In this document: positions 8,488-16,500 of the stretch, in pieces
How positions within the stretch are numbered: position 1 is the stretch's first letter
How the letters are laid out: the number at the start of each line of letters is the position of its first letter
DNA from: Candidatus Poseidoniales archaeon
Lineage (GTDB): Archaea; Thermoplasmatota; Poseidoniia; Poseidoniales; Poseidoniaceae
DNA length: 34,137 bases
NCBI GenBank assembly: GCA_003602575.1
Contig: QQRY01000053.1
Location: forward strand, 1-34,137
Reading direction: 5' to 3'
Notes under the pieces: model-generated
The model's database searches: none
What the model was told of the DNA's origin: nothing
Seen by the model: the letters and a program-made list of their open reading frames with translations, nothing else
Translations under genes and position numbers: made by a program

Positions 8488-9408
8488 ATGGACGTATTAA
8501 TGGTTGGAAGTATTGCCTATGATAGTGTCGAATCTCCAGAGGGTAAGGTAGAAGATGCTCTTGGCGGATCAGCAATTTATGGTGGAATCGCCAGTCAATT
8601 CCATGCAAGAAGGTTGAATTTAGGCTCAATAGGTCTTGTAGGGGTTGTTGGAAATGATTTCTTGGATGAAGATCGTAAGTCTTTAGAAGATTTAGGTTTA
8701 GACCTAAGAGGTATTGAAACCGCAGAAGGTAATACATTTAGGTGGGCTGGATCATATCATGGTGACATGGGTACTGCTAAAACTCATGACACTCAATTGA
8801 ATGTTTTTGGTGAATTTGAACCTAAAGTTCCTGCATTTGCAACCAATCCATCGATTCTATTTTGTGCAAATTTATTACCTATTTTACAATCTAAAGTTCT
8901 AGACCAAGTTCAACATTCAAGACTTTCAATGTTGGACTCGATGAATTTGTGGATAACTACCGCTATGGATGATTTACTTGCGGTAATGAAAAGAGTTGAT
9001 TTGATAATCATCAACGATGGTGAAGTAAAGATGATTGCCGATGATGATAATTTTATTAGGGCCTCTAAAAAAGTAGTTGAGATGACTGGTTGTAAGACTT
9101 TAGTAGTGAAGCGTGGAGAATTTGGCGTGATTGCTTTTCATGGCGAAGAAATAGTTTCTTTACCTGCCTACCCCACTGAGAAAGTAATCGACCCCACAGG
9201 TTGTGGTGATTCTTTTGCAGGTACTCTAGCCTCATACTTTGCTAACGGAGAGGGAGAACTTAGTCGACATGAACTAAGAGAGGCTCTAATTGCAGCGACA
9301 GTCACATCGAGCTTTACGCTTGAGTCATTTGGTACAGAAAGATTGATCAATTTACAAAGCGAAGAGTTTGAACAAAGACTTGAACTTTACAAAAAAATCT
9401 TGAGTTGA
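8488..9408 (+). CDS. PfkB-family (ribokinase-like) carbohydrate or nucleoside kinase
   Basis: A PfkB/ribokinase-fold kinase using ATP to phosphorylate a sugar or nucleoside. It opens with DVLMVGSIAYDSV, has a GGSAIYGGIAS substrate-binding turn near residue 30 and GLVGVVGNDF, and ends with the family signature DPTGCGDSFAG in which Asp241 is the catalytic base. The open frame starts at a GTG at 8479, but an AGGTGA ribosome binding site at 8477-8482 stands five bases before the ATG at 8488, so I take that start (306 residues). The ribosome binding site overlaps the stop of biotin carboxylase, so the genes are probably co-transcribed, though no pathway link is obvious. Substrate cannot be told from sequence alone. 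Confidence 0.85.
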   Translation: MDVLMVGSIAYDSVESPEGKVEDALGGSAIYGGIASQFHARRLNLGSIGLVGVVGNDFLDEDRKSLEDLGLDLRGIETAEGNTFRWAGSYHGDMGTAKTHDTQLNVFGEFEPKVPAFATNPSILFCANLLPILQSKVLDQVQHSRLSMLDSMNLWITTAMDDLLAVMKRVDLIIINDGEVKMIADDDNFIRASKKVVEMTGCKTLVVKRGEFGVIAFHGEEIVSLPAYPTEKVIDPTGCGDSFAGTLASYFANGEGELSRHELREALIAATVTSSFTLESFGTERLINLQSEEFEQRLELYKKILS

Positions 9409-11076
9409 TCAAGAATCAATTCTTTGAAGCCCTTCTTTTCCTTTTGCACTTGTATTATTAGAATCACTATCGATAAGGTCGCCAAAGCCAATATCATCGA
9501 AAATTTCTACCTTTTCCTGCTCGACTTGTTCACTGATCGCCTTTCTTCTTAGAGCAATCTCTTTCATTTCACGAACCTTTTCATCAGGTAGTGAACCTCC
9601 ATTACTGACCGCTAGGTTTCTGTAAAGTTCCTCTACTTCTCTTTCATGAGCTTCACTTGAGCGTGAACGTAGTTCTTCAGCAGAACTTGAGGTTTCTTGA
9701 ACTCCTTTCCCAGAAAGGAGTTTATTAGAAATATTGGAAGTGGCTTCTTTGACACTGTTTGCGACACGGTTAGCAGCAGGGATCATAATATTCCTAAATA
9801 GGCTTCCAGTTTCATTATTTTCAACTCTCTTTTTCGGCTTGAGTCTTGAATTTATTTGACTATTCTTAGAACGTAATCGAGGGAATTTCTGTTGAATAGA
9901 ATCTTTATTTTGAACAGCATCATTATTGCTTAGTGCTGTCGTATCTGTATTTCTCCTTGCGTTAGCAACCAAAGATTCGATTTCTTCTCCGAATTCATCC
10001 ACGTGTCCCAGTATAGAATCTGGAGATGTAAAGACATCATATTCAGTAGTGGGTTGTTGGGTGAAAACATCTTGTTGGGGGGCATGATATCCTTCTTTAC
10101 TGAAGAAATTTGGTAATGGTTCAGGCAAAACAGACCTTCCAGCCTCGCCATTTTGAATATAAGAGGATTCTGAAGGAAGTGAGTTAGGAGGGACATAGGT
10201 AAGCGGTTCTGCTCTATGTTCTATTGTTTTAGGCTGCTCAATTTGATTAAACATTGACATCGGATGTGGCTCTTGATGGTTCCTTCTATCCCTGACATTT
10301 TCTATGCCTCTTTGGATTAATTTATCTGAAGAAATATTTTGATTAACCGGTCTTGGGTTATCTAGCCAAGATGGTAATGCTGGTACTTCTGCTTGATTTG
10401 GCTCAAAACTTTGTTCTACTGGGACACTTGTCGGGATTATTGGTTCACTTGGTGTTTGCTCAGTGCTGAACATGAAATCACCTAGTTCTGCTTCAAGGAA
10501 TGTAGCAATTGATTCGGGTGCTTGAATTTCAACAGCCGCAACAGGTACGGTTTCTTTCTCCAAAAGAGATGACCGTGGGTATGCTGAGTCGCGGTCGAGT
10601 ATTTCCAACCCTTCTTGCGCTTCAGAAATTGTAAATCCCTGTTGAAGCCGTAGAAGAATCGTATTCAACCTCAGCAGTGCAGCATCATTTCCGGTTAGTG
10701 CATGACAGTCTCCAGCTTCGGTATCGATAGTAATTGTAGGCTTTCTCGTCAGAAGCCATCCTAAAATCAAAGAAGCCCCCAATGTTACACTAATTATTTT
10801 GAAGGTTTGATGTGATAAAATTCTGGTACCAATCCAAACAAGGCCAAAGCCAATCAAAGCGAATCCAAATGGAATTAATTTAGTATGATGGTGGTGAACT
10901 CTACTGATTGAATTTATTCTAATATCTAAGGCATGGCCCGTTTTTGATTCGATACAAAGCATACGCTCATCTACTGTAGCGCGAACTTTACCTGAAGTGC
11001 CATCCAACGAAAGAGAATTGAAAATTACATTTTCCCTCATATTCGTTGGACTTGCTTCGCGTCCCGTTAATTGCAT
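9409..11076 (-). CDS. Two-TM protein with long disordered region and charged C-terminus, unknown function
   Basis: I do not recognise a family. Residues 1-65 form a short beta-rich domain, followed by two closely spaced membrane segments (about 67-86 and 93-110) and a further beta-rich piece (PTITIDTEAG). The pattern resembles a small PH-like domain interrupted by a hairpin membrane anchor, but that is a guess. Residues ~170-430 are rich in Pro, Gln, Ser and Asn and look disordered. The last ~110 residues are highly charged and probably helical. The start at 11076 and an internal ATG at 11040 are both possible; neither has a ribosome binding site. The stop codon abuts that of the convergent kinase gene. 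Confidence 0.6.
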   Translation of the reverse strand: MQLTGREASPTNMRENVIFNSLSLDGTSGKVRATVDERMLCIESKTGHALDIRINSISRVHHHHTKLIPFGFALIGFGLVWIGTRILSHQTFKIISVTLGASLILGWLLTRKPTITIDTEAGDCHALTGNDAALLRLNTILLRLQQGFTISEAQEGLEILDRDSAYPRSSLLEKETVPVAAVEIQAPESIATFLEAELGDFMFSTEQTPSEPIIPTSVPVEQSFEPNQAEVPALPSWLDNPRPVNQNISSDKLIQRGIENVRDRRNHQEPHPMSMFNQIEQPKTIEHRAEPLTYVPPNSLPSESSYIQNGEAGRSVLPEPLPNFFSKEGYHAPQQDVFTQQPTTEYDVFTSPDSILGHVDEFGEEIESLVANARRNTDTTALSNNDAVQNKDSIQQKFPRLRSKNSQINSRLKPKKRVENNETGSLFRNIMIPAANRVANSVKEATSNISNKLLSGKGVQETSSSAEELRSRSSEAHEREVEELYRNLAVSNGGSLPDEKVREMKEIALRRKAISEQVEQEKVEIFDDIGFGDLIDSDSNNTSAKGKEGLQRIDS

Positions 11077-11171
11077 CCCAATACGCGAAGCGTTTCCTGG
11101 AGGTTATCAATCCACCGCTTTTACGAGGCGCGAAAACATCGATATTACGACCCTTTTAATTCGGCCACAGA

Positions 11172-12194
11172 CTATTCAATCTTGCTTAGATTTGCATTAC
11201 CCATGATTCTCGGTTTTGAATCAAGTTGTGAAAGTACGGTCGGTTCGGGCTTTTCTCGTCTAATGAATAGTGGAGATTCCCATTCTATTTGCAAAGTAGA
11301 GCCAGATACAGATTGAATCCGGCCTACTACGAACTGTAAATCTACACTGGCATGAACTACATCACCTACAGCCAGCACTCTTTTTTGGAATGGAGAAATT
11401 TCTAATTCGACATTTGAACGCTTGTGCAATTCAACAGCCAAAGGTACACTTGTATTGGTCTTTTTATCTTCTATTGCCGGGTGGACTAAAATCGAGCCAC
11501 TACTGAGATGTTCTTCCTTTGCATTACGTAAGGCTAGACCTACTCTATCTCCTGCTGTTGCTGAGGAAACATCGTCATCCATAACTTGTAGAGATTTTGC
11601 ATTCCCTGTTCCATTCGCCGGTAGAAGAATCAACTCATCGTGGACATTAACAGTTCCGGATTGAACATAACCAATAGCGACCAAACCTATGCCTTTGACG
11701 TTAAAGTGTTGATCGATAGGAATTACTAATTGTGAAGCCGAAGAATCAGTTAGCTCTTGTTTAATTTCATCCATGAAGCCATATAGTTGAGTTCTTAATT
11801 CAATGCCATCTTCTCTTGCGAAAATCCACTTTACTAGCCCTGCTTGTTTGAACAGCATTTTCACTTGTTCCTCATCAATCCAGGAACCATCCAAAGGCTT
11901 GATTATCGCAATGCCACGCATTATTTTCGAACTAGCAAAAGCAACAAGGGCTTCTCCAAGTGTAGCATCAATTGCAGTTACTTCAATTATACCAACTCTT
12001 GCTGCTGATAATGCATTGAGAAAAGGCCGCAGTCTTTCAGGATACTTTGCAGGTCTTATCAAAGAAAGAATTCTTGCTCCTTCTGGTCCGTTTTCTTTAT
12101 GGACATAGGTGTGTACATCCCTTTGGTCGGTTGGTTTAGCGATCTCTTTGGCTAATTCATCACTTCCAAACATTGCTATGTTCAGTACAGGCAT
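11172..12194 (-). CDS. SelB-like/EF-Tu-like translation factor lacking GTPase motifs
   Basis: The protein aligns by eye with the SelB/EF-Tu superfamily: an N-terminal G-like domain of about 180 residues, then beta-barrel domain 2 (VIPIDQHFNVKGIGLVAIGYVQSGTV) and domain 3. The G domain has lost its nucleotide motifs: where a GxxxxGK[ST] P-loop is expected it reads FGSDELAKEIAKP, and no NKxD is seen. Known archaeal SelB-like families include members without GTPase motifs, and I place it there; it is not a selenocysteine factor by this evidence. It may bind tRNA or ribosomes without hydrolysing GTP. It lies upstream of the two-TM gene on the same strand and downstream of the thioesterase. Confidence 0.7.
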   Translation of the reverse strand: MPVLNIAMFGSDELAKEIAKPTDQRDVHTYVHKENGPEGARILSLIRPAKYPERLRPFLNALSAARVGIIEVTAIDATLGEALVAFASSKIMRGIAIIKPLDGSWIDEEQVKMLFKQAGLVKWIFAREDGIELRTQLYGFMDEIKQELTDSSASQLVIPIDQHFNVKGIGLVAIGYVQSGTVNVHDELILLPANGTGNAKSLQVMDDDVSSATAGDRVGLALRNAKEEHLSSGSILVHPAIEDKKTNTSVPLAVELHKRSNVELEISPFQKRVLAVGDVVHASVDLQFVVGRIQSVSGSTLQIEWESPLFIRREKPEPTVLSQLDSKPRIMGNANLSKIE

Positions 12195-12233
12195 AATATC
12201 GCGACCAAGGTTCTACAAATGAATTTAGGGGTA

Positions 12234-12695
12234 TTAGTTGTCTTTCTGTGAAAGCATTTGTTCCCTAATGTATGCAGCCTTATCCCAGTCTTTTTGCTCA
12301 TCATCGTTTTCTACGACTAACTGCGGAATTGGAATTGGTCTCATCATTGAATCGATTGCTACAAAGAAGAAGAAGCCTTCACAAATTTTCTTTTTCTCCC
12401 AAGTTGCTTTATTGACGGCCATTGCCGTTACCTTAGTACACGCAGTATGGCTACTGGTAAATACGACCTTTCCTGTAACTTCTAACAAATCCCCTTGTCT
12501 TGCAGGAGCTATAAATTTCAAGGTATCAATTGAGATGGTCACAAATTCTCTATGAGCGAATTTAGAACAAGCAATACCTCCAGCCTTATCCATTACCGAT
12601 AGCAGCCTTCCACCAAAAAGAGTATCATGGTCGTTAGTATCGCCAGGAAATATGTGTTCAATCAAAGTCACTGGTTCTTTGGAATAGGGCTCCAT
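12234..12695 (-). CDS. Acyl-CoA thioesterase, hotdog fold (YciA/BFIT-type)
   Basis: Hydrolyses acyl-CoA to free acid and CoA. It shows the family pattern LIEHIFPGDTNDHDTLFGGRLLSVMDKAGGIACSKFA (given here in outline: PGDTN, then LFGG with the conserved Gly-Gly, then the Asp-containing helix), followed by FVTISIDTLKF and a second strand set ending in FFFFVAIDS. The open frame extends to 12749, but the ATG at 12695 puts the hotdog domain at the usual distance from the N-terminus; no strong ribosome binding site separates the options. The protein is cytosolic. It is divergently arranged with the PP-loop gene. A link to the synthase operon 10 kb away is possible but nothing shows it. Confidence 0.8.
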   Translation of the reverse strand: MEPYSKEPVTLIEHIFPGDTNDHDTLFGGRLLSVMDKAGGIACSKFAHREFVTISIDTLKFIAPARQGDLLEVTGKVVFTSSHTACTKVTAMAVNKATWEKKKICEGFFFFVAIDSMMRPIPIPQLVVENDDEQKDWDKAAYIREQMLSQKDN

Positions 12696-12786
12696 GATAA
12701 GTGCCAAGAGGCCATACTTCAAGAACTCATACCATAAAGAGCATTTCAAAGGATGGTTTCATCTATGCTAAACGATTCCAAGGGAC

Positions 12787-13458
12787 GTGGGCCAATCGAA
12801 AGTTTGCATTGCTTTAGTTTCAGGAGGAATAGATTCTCCTGTTGCGGTAGCAAGAATGTTGAAACAAGGTTGGACTATTCACTGCCTTCATTTTAGTCAA
12901 GAAGAGATTACAGGTCCGCAAGGCAAAGAGAAAACAATTGCGCTTATGAGGCATCTTCTGTCATTAGAAGGTAAGTTAGGAGAATTAGCCCGAGAAAATT
13001 TGAATAGAACAATTACAATAATTCCAATCGCACAACAACTTGCTAAATTTACTGAACATTGGGCTCATACTGAATACTTCATTCACATGAAGAGAATGTT
13101 TCATCTAATCGGCGATATAATCGGTAAGCAGAAAGGCGCCACGCATATTCTTACCGGTGAAAATCTTGGCCAAGTTTCATCTCAAACTTTGGGTAATTTG
13201 GGTGCAATAGAACAAATGTCAGAATTGACGCCGCTTAGGCCATTGTTATCATTTGACAAAAGATACATCATAGATATGGCGAGAGAAATTGGGACTTATG
13301 ACATTAGTGTTGGAGTTGAAGTTTGTGACGCACTAGGGCCCAATCGACCTACTACTGTAGCCAATCAAGAATGGTTAGAGAAAAGTGAACAAAGAGCCGG
13401 CGGGTTGAATATTCTTTGTGATGAGGCTCTGGGTCTGAAATATGAATTAAATCTTTAA
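12787..13458 (+). CDS. ThiI-like PP-loop protein without THUMP domain
   Basis: An AANH-superfamily ATP pyrophosphatase resembling the catalytic half of ThiI, the enzyme that makes 4-thiouridine in tRNA. The PP-loop SGGIDSPVA is at residues 12-20. Near the C-terminal end, the motif VCDALGPNRPTT occupies the place of the CxxxxPKHPxT segment of ThiI, with one Cys. ThiI normally has ferredoxin-like and THUMP RNA-binding domains before this region; at 223 residues they are missing, so tRNA binding would need a partner. The start is a GTG at 12787; no in-frame ATG occurs before the PP-loop. Alternatives are another sulfur transferase or NAD/queuosine-type PP-loop enzyme. Confidence 0.7.
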   Translation: MGQSKVCIALVSGGIDSPVAVARMLKQGWTIHCLHFSQEEITGPQGKEKTIALMRHLLSLEGKLGELARENLNRTITIIPIAQQLAKFTEHWAHTEYFIHMKRMFHLIGDIIGKQKGATHILTGENLGQVSSQTLGNLGAIEQMSELTPLRPLLSFDKRYIIDMAREIGTYDISVGVEVCDALGPNRPTTVANQEWLEKSEQRAGGLNILCDEALGLKYELNL

Positions 13459-13545
13459 TTTAAAACCCAAATAATGTCCTTTTGCCGAGCATTTTACCGC
13501 CAATAAGGCGATGCATTTTAGGTATAGACCTAGTGGAAGGGGAGC

Positions 13546-13551
13546 AGGTGA
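13546..13551 (+). promoter_or_regulatory. Shine-Dalgarno site fixing the surface-protein start
   Basis: AGGTGA stands four bases before the ATG at 13556 and, together with the signal peptide beginning there, decides against the earlier in-frame ATG at 13511. Confidence 0.65.
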
Positions 13552-13555
13552 TGTT

Positions 13556-16500
13556 ATGTTGGCCGGAAATGAACGAATTAAGACCTCTATTTTTTTGACA
13601 CTACTAATGATTTTAATGCCCTTTGCTGCAGCGACATCAATCAATACTTTTTCAGATGGTTCATCAGAGGTAGTGATTCAATTTAAGGACGGTGTTAACA
13701 CAGTAAATACCTCTGAAGGGGGCTTCTCGGTTCCTTCTGATGAGACTATTACTTCCGCATCATTAGATGTTTCAACACACCCATTTATCATGGCAGGGAA
13801 TACCAGAGTCGGAGTTGAATCAGGATTGCCTATTTGGGACCCTGTTCTAAATAATCAAGCTACAACTTATGATAATATTTCTAACTTCACCTATCAGGAT
13901 GATAATGGCAATCCTGTGCCTCTAAGTTTCAGTTCTGAGTCATTTATTACAGATTTTGAGTCTAACACTTCTGGATTTTCCAATACGTCAGCACTAGGAT
14001 TGGGGCAAGATCATGACGAAACTGGAGACCCTTTGACTTGGCAATATGGACGGAAAGCCGGTAGAAATGCTGTTGCTGGCCCTGATGCATGTGCATCTGG
14101 CGATATGTGCTGGGGTACTACGTTTGAAGATGATGATTACACCGATGACTCGACTGATGCAAATGAGAATACAAACAGTCCATTTTATTTCGAAATGACA
14201 TCTCCATCGATTTTCTTAGATCCAAACTTAAACGATACTTATCTTAGGTTTTCATCATGGCACTCTCTAAGAAAGAATCTAATGCCAAACGGCGACTATA
14301 CCTTTTCAGATTGTGCTTACCTAAAGATCGCTTCTTCTACCACCAATAATTTTGGCGCTGGGACCTTTTACAGTCATTTACAATTCACTCTACCTTACTC
14401 TACTGGTATATCTGCTTCAAACGGACTTTTCTTACGTCAAGATACGGCTCCTGCAGCGAATTTAATCTCAAGTGATTGTCTAGGAGTGCCATCAAACAAC
14501 TACGGTCTTGCAGGCACTTCAATCTCATCTTCCAATCAAGATGGATGGGCCCAATTAGCCGCTAATTTAGCTCCACACCTAGGAAAATATGTCAAAATAA
14601 AATTTGTTTTGGAGAGTACTGATACCGAACAACCAATTGCTTGGGGCGATAAATCTGGCTGGTATGTCGACGACTTCCAAATTGGAGAGTCATATGCAAG
14701 CGAAGGAGAAATGACAGTTACCAACGTACAAGCGCCGGTTGATTTTGATGACAAACAACCAAATGGTTTCGGTCTGTTATTTATTGACTCTTTCGAGCCT
14801 GGTGATTCAAGTATCACTATCGATATTAAAGATACCATGACGTCTCAATATATTTCTGTAGATGGAGACCAACTAAGAGATCTCGAAGGACCAGTGATTG
14901 AGTTGTGGGGAATAGACATAGATTCACATCCAATGATTTCAATTGTATTCAAATTTTCTTCGGATAGTTTAGGAGTTTCAACTCCTAGTTTACACGGATA
15001 TAATATCGGAACCAGGGTAGGGGATACTTTTGTTAATCTTGAAAACAACCGTGAACTGAACCTTGTAGATGGAAAATGGTCATTCAATAATCAAACAAAT
15101 GAATCCAATGTGTTGAAAATTGATTCATACGACTTGATTGATTACTTTTCAACTCCAATATATGGTGTCACCTTTTCCAGCATCGAAAGATGCAATTCTT
15201 ATAATGCAACACTCAGTTCCAATGGTTTAGAAAATAGTACAAATTTATCAAATAACACTTATCTAGAATTTGAAAACCCTATTTTCGATTTTGAATTTAC
15301 TCTCGTCTTGAATCAATCTTGTAACATTGAAGATATTTGGTTAGACTTATTTTTCGGTCATCATACCTCAAATGCCTATATCGATGTAGCTGATGATGGT
15401 GTCATTGATTGGGGCTTCATTGAACCAGCACAGGGAGATTTTGGCAGACAAAATCAACTTTGGGCGGGAGAATTAAATGGTGTTAGTCAAGGTGCAGTTG
15501 AGGAGAAACTCGAACTCGATGTCATAGCAGGAAATGTAACTGGCGCTTTCTTTTTACTTCCAAAATATTCGCATGTTGATTCCTTTGATTTCCTCTTGTC
15601 GGATAGTACAATCAACTCTATAAATATCTCATATGATTATACTTTAGACTTAGTTCTAACTTCCAATCTATCTATAAATTGTGGTAGAGTTGACGATTCC
15701 TCGGATATTTACTTTTCAGAATTAGATTTTACTAGTAATTGCATAGACCTGATGAACGTAGTTCTATCTACTTCCTTTGCTCCAGTATTCAAAACAGACC
15801 AATTCGGTGTTGATTGGATGCGCATAGGTGTGAAAATATCTCAGCCAGACCAGGATGGTTCAGGCTTCATCACTGTTTCAGATATGGATGCGATTTACAC
15901 ATTTACTCATACATTGAACGAATCTAATGGTTTTGACTCAATGCTTAGAGAATTCGTGGCATCGGAATCCCAATCTAGTCAGTCTAGCGAAGTATTTATT
16001 CCGATTGTCACAACATCTTCTCGAGGAGGTAGTATCAAATTTGATAATCTATCTATTACGACTGCATCAGGATATGACTCTTCATTGACATGGCTCAGTG
16101 ATAAAGAGGGCCTTTACCCAAGTGGCGAACTTTATGAAATCAAGACAACTCACGAAGTTCAAGCCTCAACAGGTTCTACTTTCTCTTCAGCACAATTGAG
16201 ATTTTCTTCAATTACTGGTGATGTTACATTTGTCTATGATCCAAATACTGGTTTTTCTGAGTTAAACGATGTTGGTAATTTACTGACCTTATCTCAAACT
16301 TCGTCAACAGCAGTTCCATTTGGCACTAGCGGTGGTAAAGAAATTACTTGGAGATTCATCGTTAACGGAGAGTGGGATGATACTTCTGAGGTGTCCATCT
16401 TCTCTGAAACTGTTGCTGCTGACGGCGTAGTTGGTATGCTTGGAGGTATAATCATTAATCCAGCGACTGGAAATGCTGTAGAGAACGATGCGGGGATTAA

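Noticed and set aside
11172-12194. True selenocysteine elongation factor SelB
   Set aside because: GTPase motifs are missing, and no selenocysteine machinery is visible in the window.
12238-12555. 105-codon plus-strand frame over the thioesterase
   Set aside because: Antisense to conserved hotdog residues, Cys/Ser-rich and without domain features.
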